From an uncultured Bacteroidota bacterium (GTDB taxonomy: Bacteria; Bacteroidota; Bacteroidia; Chitinophagales; Chitinophagaceae), in assembly GCA_946479055.1 (NCBI GenBank), contig CAMLEX010000289.1, forward strand, positions 1 through 6,717: a stretch of DNA of 6,717 nt. Direction: 5' to 3'. Shown in pieces: positions 1 to 5,218 of this stretch. A program made the position numbers and the translations under genes. Under the pieces are notes generated by a model, which saw only the letters and a program-made list of their open reading frames with translations, was not told the origin of the DNA and searched no databases. How positions within the stretch are numbered: the first letter of the stretch is position 1; every line of letters starts with the position of its first letter.

Positions 1-738
1 TTTTGCAGACCACTCAATGGCCTGCTGTATGAGTTTACGGAAATTCGGATTGGAATAACCAGAGGGGCCGTGACCCAACTGTACATATATGACATCCGAA
101 TTCCCGTAATGATTGATCCAGCCTAGGTAGCGCATACTTTTGGGGTGCGTAGTGCTGAACAAAGGTTTGACATGCGGTAATATTTCAACGCCACCATACA
201 CTTCATCTACTATTTCAAAATTACTGATGCCCTGGGTCACGGGATGCTTTTTGTCTTCCACTTTCACGGGAATGTTCACACCGTGTTCATAGCTGGCTTT
301 CAGGCTATCGCCATTTACAACCACGGGATGAGTGTGGTATTGGCCGCCTACGATCTTTATGAATTCAGGCCAGTTTTGGTACGACACCAACGCATGATGG
401 AGGAAAATCATGGATGCGCCTTTTTTTAGCAAGCTGATGTAGCCCTCCTGCTGCGCGGGAGAGATGGAATCGACCATATCGTAAAACACGAGCACATCAT
501 ACCGGCTTACTTCAGGTGAAGTGATGAGCGCATTGGCCTGTGGCTGAACCAGGGTATCGTATGTAATGGAAGGAATGGAATTAAAAACTTCATAAAAAGG
601 CTCGTGTTTAAATCCATGTCCGCCGCTTATGACAAGGACCCTGATCTTCTGCTGCTGCGCAAAAGAGAAATGAGTACATCCTGCGAGCATAACCAAGAGC
701 ATGAAAGCTGTAGTCAAAAAAGAGGGATTTTTTTTCAT
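1..738 (-). CDS. Secreted ThuA-domain protein, partial (C-terminus beyond left edge)
   Basis: The minus frame is open from an ATG at 738 down to base 1 without a stop, giving 246 residues. The start is fixed by an export signal: Lys2-Lys3, then a hydrophobic run at about 7-20. That run ends in LAGC (18-21), a lipobox, followed by a second possible signal peptidase I site at SFA/Q (25-28). The mature part opens with beta-strand KIRVLVISGGHGFKHEPF (31-48), the usual first strand of the ThuA / class I glutamine-amidotransferase-like fold. It continues with FLHHAL (112-117) and LGHGP (221-225), both recurrent ThuA motifs. ThuA proteins are linked to sugar and trehalose use; many Bacteroidota copies are exported and sit near glycoside hydrolases, but the reaction is not established. 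Family members are often about 250-300 residues, so little should be missing. It lies 114 bases downstream of the 401-residue gene on the same strand. The family call is firm; the function is open. Confidence 0.88.
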   Translation of the reverse strand, partial: MKKNPSFLTTAFMLLVMLAGCTHFSFAQQQKIRVLVISGGHGFKHEPFYEVFNSIPSITYDTLVQPQANALITSPEVSRYDVLVFYDMVDSISPAQQEGYISLLKKGASMIFLHHALVSYQNWPEFIKIVGGQYHTHPVVVNGDSLKASYEHGVNIPVKVEDKKHPVTQGISNFEIVDEVYGGVEILPHVKPLFSTTHPKSMRYLGWINHYGNSDVIYVQLGHGPSGYSNPNFRKLIQQAIEWSAK

Positions 739-852
739 ACGGTTAAAATACAAATTTTTATTCAGCACTTATATTAATGAGATTACCGGCAATTTTGTAA
801 TGCTAGTTCTGTTTTAGATGGCAAAATTCTTGCATAGTGGAAAGAAAAAAAA

Positions 853-2058
853 TCATTCTTTTAGATGTAGAACCACTTTTGCGTTCTTCTGTTCAGTGGA
901 GGAGATAAAAACTTCGTAGCGTTTGCTGCCAGCGGTTATTATCATTACTGATGTATTGGGCGGAATAGAACCCAGGTTCTCCGCAACCATAACCAACTCA
1001 TGATATGGTTTTGCTGCATTGACGTCTATCCGAAATGTTATAGGTTTCTCAGACAGTCGGGCATGTGATATCAGCAGCACATTGTTATGATAAATACTGA
1101 CTGTGTCACCATCTATTTCACCATTGTCATAGAGATCAAGTCTGATTTCGCCGGCTTCTGTTTCAAGTTGTTTGATCAATGGATTAGTTCTGGTTGCCAG
1201 AACTGGTGGTGGTGACGGAAAAATTGGCCTACCCTGTTTTATTACCGGGGAATTTATCGTCGCGATTGCTTTCGTTTTTTCTCTTGTTTCGGTTTGTGTC
1301 TTTATCGTTACAGGTGGAGGTATTGCTTTTTTCGGCGTTTTTTTTATTGTTACGGGCTGCTTTTTGACTTCGACTGTTTTTTTAGGCGTAACTGAAGCTG
1401 CCCGTGTTGGTATTATACATTCGCGAATGGTAATATCATCTAACGCAAAGTCGTTTCCACAGCCTCCGGGGGCATTGTTGATCATGATTAGGGTTAAAGA
1501 TGTTTCTGTCGAAGGAGTCGTAAAAAGAGCCCGATACTGTGTCCAGCCTGGTGCATGACGTCGAGCCACCTCACCGGTGCCAAACTGCGCTATGGATTTT
1601 CCGGACAGTGTTTCCAGCCACATAGTAATATTGGGCAATAATGGATAGGGGCATTTATCGCTGATTTTACACACATTCATCATCCATACTGAAAACTCAT
1701 AGGTTGTGCCTCCCTTTAAACCGTTTAGAGCTGTCCTAAAAAAAGTGCCCTTATCATACGATGAATTCACAAGCATCATATTGCCGTCTACATCGCCGGA
1801 TGTATGGTCTTCAGTCAGTCTAAACCAATCGCCCCGAAAGCAATCACTTGTATAGGAGGTATAAGTATAATGACCATCGGTGGGACAATAATTTTCCACC
1901 CGTTCGTAATTGGAAGGCATAACAGCATTCACATCCCGGACATTTCCCGTTCCAAAATGAATCGTGATAACAGGTTCTTTAAACGTCCAGGTAGCCAATT
2001 GCGCTTTCGCTTGAAAGACGAAAAAACACATCAATACTAAAAAATGCGACTTTTTCAA
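853..2058 (-). CDS. Secreted two-domain protein: jelly-roll-like N-domain, Lys/Pro/Thr linker, small conserved C-domain
   Basis: 401 residues ending at TGA (853-855). The start is TTG (2056-2058): a TAA lies in frame about 14 codons upstream, no in-frame ATG intervenes, and TTG leads directly into a good signal peptide (1-19, cut after AKA). Residues 20-215 look like a beta-sandwich, carbohydrate-binding-like module. They contain GTTYEFSVWMMNVC (117-130) and end in PGGCGNDFALDDITIREC (197-214), a motif I know from Bacteroidota adhesin-like surface proteins. Six cysteines (58, 73, 130, 136, 200, 214) suggest disulfides outside the cytoplasm. Residues 216-300 are a Lys/Pro/Thr-rich, probably disordered linker. 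Residues 301-401 form a compact beta domain (LDLYDNGEIDGDTVSIYHNN, then ENLGSIPPNTS) that I recognise as recurrent in Chitinophaga-type exported proteins but cannot name. I see no type IX secretion C-terminal signal. A binding or structural role at the envelope is inference. Confidence 0.85.
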   Translation of the reverse strand: MKKSHFLVLMCFFVFQAKAQLATWTFKEPVITIHFGTGNVRDVNAVMPSNYERVENYCPTDGHYTYTSYTSDCFRGDWFRLTEDHTSGDVDGNMMLVNSSYDKGTFFRTALNGLKGGTTYEFSVWMMNVCKISDKCPYPLLPNITMWLETLSGKSIAQFGTGEVARRHAPGWTQYRALFTTPSTETSLTLIMINNAPGGCGNDFALDDITIRECIIPTRAASVTPKKTVEVKKQPVTIKKTPKKAIPPPVTIKTQTETREKTKAIATINSPVIKQGRPIFPSPPPVLATRTNPLIKQLETEAGEIRLDLYDNGEIDGDTVSIYHNNVLLISHARLSEKPITFRIDVNAAKPYHELVMVAENLGSIPPNTSVMIITAGSKRYEVFISSTEQKNAKVVLHLKE

Positions 2059-2373
2059 ACCTTCAGATTCTATACTAGTAATTTACTGAAATCCTGATTT
2101 TATTGTTAGGAAGAATGTATGAATGGTAATTAGAAAAAGGATTTTGATACATCCGTAATCTGCTTCCTATAATATAGTTTTATTTACTGACGGATTTGCG
2201 GTAAAAACTATTTTTCGTTACATGTGGCGGTAGGATATTGAAATCATACAATTCATCGCATCAAGTTATAAAAATAACAGGTACTTTTATTTTTCATTAT
2301 AACAAGGTGAACGTCGTAAAGGTGGAAGAAATCTGAAGCGTATTTTTTCAATTAAATGTGGGTATTTTTTCTC

Positions 2374-2404
2374 TTGTATGATGTTACTTCAGGCCTTAGA
2401 TTTG
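2374..2404 (+). promoter_or_regulatory. Bacteroidota-type promoter (TTG, 20-base spacer, TAGATTTG)
   Basis: TAGATTTG at 2397-2404 matches the Bacteroidota primary-sigma -7 consensus TAnnTTTG at every fixed position. TTG at 2374-2376 lies 20 bases before it, within the normal range for the -33 element. It is the only perfect match I found in the intergenic DNA on either strand. Transcription would start near 2411. The only things downstream are an ORF-free stretch, a strong terminator at 2517-2548 and then the response regulator at 2619. It therefore drives either a small RNA or an attenuated leader of that regulator. Confidence 0.45.
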
Positions 2405-2410
2405 TATCAG

Positions 2411-2548
2411 AAGTTGTTGATACAGTCATTCTATCCAATATCATCTGAAAACCGAATCCAACAATCCTGAACAACCAAAGTCAACTTCTTCCTTTTACCG
2501 TCCAGTAAAAAAAATTAAAGGTCATTGCTCATTGCAATGACCTTTTTT
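2411..2548 (+). ncRNA. Candidate small RNA or attenuated leader, about 138 nt
   Basis: Bounded by the perfect TAGATTTG promoter element and by a perfect 12-bp terminator hairpin. No ATG-initiated reading frame lies inside. Self-complementary segments suggest folding: AGAAGTTG (2409-2416) can pair with CAACTTCT (2482-2489), and GTTGTT (2413-2418) can alternatively pair with AACAAC (2470-2475). These two pairings exclude each other. TGTATCA/TGATACA (2403-2409 and 2418-2424) forms a third possible hairpin, though its 5' arm would lie mostly before the predicted start. Mutually exclusive pairings ahead of a terminator are compatible with attenuation of the regulator gene 70 bases further on. I do not recognise it as a known RNA family. 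Transcription is inferred, not shown. Confidence 0.33.
2517..2548 (+). terminator. Strong intrinsic terminator, probably bidirectional
   Basis: AAAGGTCATTGC (2517-2528), loop TCATT (2529-2533), GCAATGACCTTT (2534-2545) form a perfect 12-bp stem. The run of T extends through 2548 on the plus strand. On the minus strand the hairpin is followed by AATTTTTTTT (complement of 2507-2516), so it could also stop transcription the other way. No protein gene lies directly upstream on either side, because both flanking genes point away from it. It therefore implies an unannotated transcript or a leader attenuator. Confidence 0.8.
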
Positions 2549-2618
2549 AATTGTTTACAGGCTGCTATCATTTTGATAGTAGTATAGAATTCTTTAAATT
2601 GGGTTTCCAACTTAAAAT

Positions 2619-3017
2619 ATGGCCACGTACCCAAAGAAGATTTTGTGTGTAGATGATGATCATGATGATTGTTTCTTACTACAGAAATCTATTCAGCAGC
2701 TTTCGGATATTGTTGTTGAACATGCCTATGAGGGAGAAGAGGCTCTGAAGGTTTTAGAAAATCAAAAACTGTCCGGGGATTTTCCCTGCCTGATTGTAAT
2801 GGACATTAATATGCCTTTGATGGATGGGATAAAAACAATAGAGTGCATTAAAAAAGACGATCAGTTAAAAAATATTCAGATAGTGGTCTTCAGCACCTCT
2901 TTAAAAACACTTGACGAGGAATACATAAAAAAGCAAAACATTGAGGCCCTTACCAAGCCATTAGAATGGTCCTCTTATAAGGAGATTGCCAAAAAATTAT
3001 TGACCTATTGTGAATAA
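2619..3017 (+). CDS. Stand-alone CheY-like response regulator receiver
   Basis: 132 residues, the usual length of a single receiver domain with no output domain. The full phosphorylation site is present: acidic cluster D12-D13-D14 after beta-1 (ILCVDDD), phospho-acceptor D62 in LIVMDINMPLMDG (58-70), the switch hydroxyl at S92 in VVFSTS (89-94), and K113 in the TKP motif (112-114). It should accept phosphate from a histidine kinase and signal by protein contact in the cytoplasm, like the Rcp1-type receivers common in this phylum. No kinase is adjacent; the nearest GHKL protein (4229-4648, minus) lacks the residues to phosphorylate it. The ATG sits in AT-rich DNA with no Shine-Dalgarno, as expected in Bacteroidota. 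The gene may share the promoter at 2374-2404 through the intervening terminator, or use the weak TTTTG/TAAATTGG pair just upstream. No strong terminator follows its stop until the hairpin at 3239-3263. Confidence 0.95.
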   Translation: MATYPKKILCVDDDHDDCFLLQKSIQQLSDIVVEHAYEGEEALKVLENQKLSGDFPCLIVMDINMPLMDGIKTIECIKKDDQLKNIQIVVFSTSLKTLDEEYIKKQNIEALTKPLEWSSYKEIAKKLLTYCE

Positions 3018-3238
3018 GAAGTTTGTCCATTTCATTCTTCGTCAAGATAAAGGCAATACTGTGATCAAGAGAGGTATGTTCTTGTTGCTCATCAATAAAT
3101 CATTACCTGTCGTCGATCCTAAAAAAAATAGCTCCCGCGTATATGGTCATTAGTCCCTGCAATAATCTCTGTTCGCCCCATTTTTTAACTGCCGTATTCT
3201 TTTTGTTTATTTTGGCCTGGTAGTCGGCACACATAAAA

Positions 3239-3263
3239 AAAGGCGGAAAACCACTCCGCCTTT
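3239..3263 (-). terminator. Intrinsic terminator, minus strand
   Basis: AAAGGCGGA (3239-3247) and TCCGCCTTT (3255-3263) form a perfect 9-bp, GC-rich stem with a 7-base loop. Read on the minus strand, the hairpin runs into seven T (complement of 3235-3241), a strong intrinsic terminator. In the plus direction only TTT follows, so it would be a weak stop for the response regulator transcript. The nearest minus-strand gene upstream (3728-3943) already has its own terminator at 3676-3710. This one therefore either acts as a second barrier or ends an unrecognised minus-strand RNA. Confidence 0.65.
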
Positions 3264-3276
3264 AAATCCACCACTG

Positions 3277-3310
3277 TAGTTAACCATACCCACCTCGGTC
3301 TGGTTAACTA
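3277..3310. repeat. Long inverted repeat with inner stem
   Basis: TAGTTAACCA (3277-3286) is perfectly complementary to TGGTTAACTA (3301-3310). Inside, after one mismatched pair (T3287/C3300), ACC (3288-3290) pairs with GGT (3297-3299) around the loop CACCTC. The whole is a 13-bp stem with a single internal mismatch, lying 14 bases from the terminator at 3239-3263. It could be part of a structured RNA or a dimeric protein-binding site. No T-run follows on either strand, so it is not itself a terminator. Confidence 0.6.
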
Positions 3311-3391
3311 TTGTAAGGTTATAAACAGCTTAACACAGTATTTAGTATGTATATAAAATATGTTTCCCTAAAAGTCAATCAATATGGGTAA

Positions 3392-3427
3392 AAGTATAAG
3401 TCTCCTACCGTAAACTTTCTTATACTT
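3392..3427. repeat. Inverted repeat AAGTATAAG / CTTATACTT
   Basis: Perfect 9-bp arms at 3392-3400 and 3419-3427 with an 18-base spacer. The spacer contains ACTTT (3414-3418), which can pair with AAAGT at 3391-3395 as an alternative fold. No gene starts close by, so an operator role is not supported. It may belong to the same unassigned minus-strand transcript as the neighbouring repeats. Confidence 0.4.
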
Positions 3428-3675
3428 ATTACGAGGCACTCAGATGAAGTGGCTTTAAGTACCTTTTTTTTGCCACTAGTTCCTTAATTCGACATCAACA
3501 AAAAAGATGCACTTCCGCACACCCTCCTTTTAAAATAAGACCGAATTATACAACAACACAGTTACATTCCGGCAGCAGGTAAGCTCAGGTTATTAGTAAC
3601 GACATAGTGATTTTGTGCGAACCTGGTCAGCGAGCAAAAAAAGCAGGCAATAAAAAATGTACATTAATAAAATTC

Positions 3676-3710
3676 AAAAAAACGACTGCATCGTTCAATG
3701 CGGTCGTTTT
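3676..3710 (-). terminator. Intrinsic terminator of the 71-residue gene
   Basis: AAAACGAC (3679-3686) pairs with GTCGTTTT (3703-3710), and GCAT (3688-3691) pairs with ATGC (3698-3701) around the loop CGTTCA. The two stems are separated by one pair (T3687/G3702) that is a wobble on plus-strand RNA and a C/A mismatch on minus-strand RNA. On the minus strand the hairpin ends in seven T (complement of 3676-3682). It begins 18 bases after the TAA of the minus-strand gene at 3728, the expected place for its terminator. It could also work from the plus side, since TTTT closes the right arm. Confidence 0.75.
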
Positions 3711-3727
3711 ATGCTGTTAACTATTTC

Positions 3728-3943
3728 TTACACTTTTTTGTATTGTGGGATCTCCCACTGATTGGTAGCGGAATTGTAGTAATACTTTTCTTCGTAGTCA
3801 TAGGTTGCTACAGCCAGTATCCAGAGTTCTCCGGCTTCCTTTCGCGTTAAACTGTTTTCTTCCTTTTTCATGAATGCATCAATCTTTTTAATTGTTGCAT
3901 TATAATCTTTTTCATTTTCGATTTTAATTTTACGATTAGCCAT
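3728..3943 (-). CDS. Small protein resembling the N-terminal region of HigA-type antitoxins (no HTH)
   Basis: 71 residues from ATG (3941-3943) to TAA (3728-3730). The frame stays open further upstream to an ATG at 4141, but that extension is GC-rich, cysteine/arginine-rich and unlike the rest. The internal ATG directly precedes the family-like start KIKIENEKDYNATIKKID (5-22). The pattern of (I/N)-E-x-Y near 9-14, an I-D-x-x-M helix (21-25), a Leu/Ala-rich second helix (36-47) and a closing Tyr/Glu cluster (48-56) resembles the leader region of COG5499/HigA-like antitoxins. In those proteins a helix-turn-helix domain follows. Here the protein ends instead with a short polar tail containing W63 and KKV. 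No toxin gene lies beside it. It has its own terminator 18 bases downstream. It may be a solitary partner-binding domain, a remnant, or an unrelated helical protein. Confidence 0.65.
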   Translation of the reverse strand: MANRKIKIENEKDYNATIKKIDAFMKKEENSLTRKEAGELWILAVATYDYEEKYYYNSATNQWEIPQYKKV

Positions 3944-4228
3944 AAAACGATTTTTAATAAGACTATCAATCATTAGATCAAAAAACGGTAGAAGAGTTAA
4001 AAAAATCGCCACCTTCCGACATACAACTTTCGGTGTCCAATTGCCACTTCCCGCAGTACTTGCCCGGTCGCAACGGCGGCAATTGCCGGTCACTTGCTCC
4101 TGAACAACAAACTGCTGGCCCACCACGCCTGGCTGAAACAAACTATTGACTCCGGTTATTGCCGGGCACAGCCGGCATCAGGCAATGAAAGTATAATTGG
4201 TTATTACAGGATAAAAATCACTCATTCT
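3944..4228. other. GC-rich spacer with TTGCC/GGCAA palindromes
   Basis: 285 bases between two minus-strand genes. From about 4030 to 4190 the GC content is visibly higher than in neighbouring spacers and the motif TTGCC/GGCAA recurs. Examples are the perfect palindrome GGCAATTGCC at 4078-4087, hairpin TGCCGG/CCGGCA (4160-4165 and 4172-4177, 6-base loop), and outer arms ATTGCC/GGCAAT (4158-4163 and 4181-4186). Both strands have frames open for 60 or more codons here, but neither shows a recognisable domain. It could be decayed coding sequence or a palindromic repeat unit. It must also contain the promoter of the 71-residue gene, which I cannot place. Confidence 0.4.
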
Positions 4229-4648
4229 TCATGCCGCCACCGGAAAACTACATAAAATATCCGCCGGCTTACTTCCCTGCGGCATCCATACCATACCACC
4301 AAGCTTATCAGCCAGCAGCTGCAAATGCTGCAAGCCCGATAACACGGCATAGTTGTGAATAGCTGTTGCATCTTTCACATACAGGATCACTTCACCTCTG
4401 CTCTTTGCCGCAGATATATGTATGCAGTTATTACGACTGAGACGGGCGGTAACATACAGCAAGCTGCCCAGCAACGTACAAAGAATATCCTTATCCGTGT
4501 GCACGGTTAATTCATCGGAAATGTCGTTCACAAAAAAACTGTGCTTTTTAACAGCTACAGGCTGGTAGGACACGAGTAACTGTTTAATCATTTGCTTCAG
4601 CGAAAAGGATTGCGCTGTTTCGCAGAAGGGATTATTATAAGCGTTCAT
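4229..4648 (-). CDS. Stand-alone degenerate GHKL (HATPase_c-like) domain protein
   Basis: 139 residues from ATG (4646-4648) to TGA (4229-4231). From about residue 38 on, the layout follows a histidine-kinase ATPase domain. VHTDKDILCTLLGSLLYVTA (49-68) is the position of the N-box helix, CIHISAAKSRGEVILYVKDA (75-94) the two central strands, LADKLGGMVWMPQ (112-124) the 'GG-h-h-h' strand near the end, and ILCSFP (131-136) the final strand. However, the N-box Asn is not in place, the G1 box (DxGxG) is reduced to D93-A-T, and no glycine-rich ATP lid is seen. There is no HisKA domain, phospho-His, membrane segment or sensor. I therefore expect neither ATP binding nor kinase activity; a docking or regulatory role is possible. 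It lies on the opposite strand from the receiver at 2619-3017, about 1.2 kb away. The fold call is by pattern only. Confidence 0.72.
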   Translation of the reverse strand: MNAYNNPFCETAQSFSLKQMIKQLLVSYQPVAVKKHSFFVNDISDELTVHTDKDILCTLLGSLLYVTARLSRNNCIHISAAKSRGEVILYVKDATAIHNYAVLSGLQHLQLLADKLGGMVWMPQGSKPADILCSFPVAA

Positions 4649-4806
4649 ACCAAAGGTTTTTAATTTTAGAAAATAAAACTGGTACGGATTAATGTCGAAG
4701 TGCTGAGGAACTACGTATACAAAGCAAGCACATAACAGGAGGGAAAAAAATAGTAGGTTCTATTTTTATCTTGTAGCGTAACGCTTACGCAAAAGCACTT
4801 AGTTAA

Positions 4807-4939
4807 TCATACCGAGAACTGAAAAGAAATTCCATCCGGGTGTCTATTTGCATCAGCTATAATGGGTCTGGCGGGATCCTCGGGTTGGCACTTTTTTCTC
4901 CAATTCCCTTTGTAAAAACGCAGCAAAATTCTCTTTCAT
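4807..4939 (-). pseudogene. Possible small ORF broken by a one-base slip at an A6 run
   Basis: An ATG at 4937-4939 opens a 28-codon frame (MKENFAAFLQRELEKK, then out of phase) that stops at 4853-4855. At the minus-strand run GAGAAAAAAG the +1 frame continues instead as CQPEDPARPIIADANRHPDG and on to FQFSV, stopping at 4807-4809. With five A rather than six, the two would fuse into one 43-codon ORF with a plausible amphipathic start and a coherent C-terminal half. I do not recognise a family. It could be a recently broken small gene, a fragment of a larger one, or chance. Confidence 0.3.
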
Positions 4940-5098
4940 GGAATATAAAACAAACTATGGGGCACTGCAGGCAAATTGAAATGTTGAAAGGTTATTGATA
5001 AATCATTATCGCAATGCACCCCCGGGCGCCCTCCTTAGCTATGATGGAGCGTTTGCCCGCTTTGTCCTGGTTGCTAAAGCAATCTTTGCCGGATGATA

Positions 5099-5218
5099 TC
5101 AACAAAAAGCATCCAAAGGGCTACTGTTACCGGCAGTGCCATGCCCATTTAGGAATTTGGTAGTGGAGTGAAACACAAAATCAACGCCATACTTAAATGG
5201 TTGTTGCTGATCGGGCTG
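5099..5218 (-). pseudogene. Relic of a Cys/Met-metabolism PLP-dependent enzyme (active-site lysine segment)
   Basis: Between stops at 5219-5221 (TAG) and 5099-5101 (TGA), the minus frame reads PFKYGVDFVFHSTTKFLNG followed by HGTAGNS. This matches the signature of cystathionine gamma-synthase, cystathionine gamma-lyase and O-acetylhomoserine sulfhydrylase, of the form G-x-D-x-V-x-H-S-x-T-K-x-[LI]-x-G-H-G-T. The lysine (codon 5156-5158) is the residue that binds PLP as a Schiff base. Intact enzymes are about 380-430 residues; here only about 30 residues around the active site remain, with no start codon and no recognisable flanking domain in any frame. It lies directly downstream of the GH20 gene on the same strand. 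It is a non-functional fragment, left by deletion or by insertion of other DNA. The family call is good; which member is not decidable. Confidence 0.65.

Larger units (their letters stand above)
2059..2618. other. Divergent intergenic region, 560 bases, no protein gene
   Basis: This region separates the minus-strand secreted-protein gene from the plus-strand response regulator. I found no credible ORF in either direction. The part 2059-2370 is AT-rich and shows nothing I can name; it presumably holds the promoter of the 401-residue gene, but no clean TAnnTTTG is present on the minus strand. The part 2374-2550 holds a promoter and terminator described separately. Between that terminator and the regulator ATG is a further hairpin (CTGCTATCA at 2562-2570, loop TTT, TGATAGTAG at 2574-2582, one G-U pair). 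A weak promoter-like pair follows: TTTTG at 2571-2575, then TAAATTGG at 2595-2602, about 16 bases before the ATG. Confidence 0.7.
3018..3727. other. 710-base non-coding region rich in inverted repeats
   Basis: No convincing protein gene in either direction. Supported elements are the hairpin-terminator at 3239-3263, the long inverted repeat at 3277-3310, the inverted repeat at 3392-3427, and the terminator at 3676-3710. Weaker palindromes are AGTGGC/GCCACT (3448-3453 and 3472-3477, flanking a T8 run) and CAGGTT/AACCTG (3596-3601 and 3630-3635). Two short minus-strand frames (25 codons from 3287 and 43 codons from 3234) would join into about 61 codons if the T7 run at 3235-3241 (minus-strand sense) had eight T. 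They overlap the terminator, so I do not call them a gene. Confidence 0.65.

Noticed and set aside
244..429. Plus-strand 61-codon ORF
   Set aside because: It lies wholly inside the ThuA coding frame on the other strand, which has clear family motifs; this is an antisense shadow.
1172..1558. Plus-strand 128-codon ORF with hydrophobic stretches
   Set aside because: Antisense to the Lys/Pro/Thr linker of the 401-residue secreted protein; the hydrophobicity comes from the complement of Lys/Glu/Thr codons. The plus-strand ORF at 1804-2040 is rejected for the same reason.
3103..3234. Minus-strand 43-codon ORF from ATG 3234
   Set aside because: Its start overlaps the T-run of a strong minus-strand terminator, and no family is recognised. 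It is kept only as part of the finding on the T7-split ORFs.
3944..4141. Upstream extension of the 71-residue protein to an ATG at 4141 (137 residues)
   Set aside because: The added 66 residues differ in composition (Cys, Arg, Gly-rich, then hydrophobic) and the family-like sequence begins right after the ATG at 3943.
4807..4998. Plus-strand frame open for about 63 codons without an early start codon
   Set aside because: The first ATG is close to the end, there is no recognisable motif, and it is antisense to the A6-split candidate. It may equally be chance.
5041..5163. Plus-strand ATG ORF of 40 codons
   Set aside because: It is antisense to the PLP-enzyme relic, which has a specific family match; the plus-strand peptide has none.
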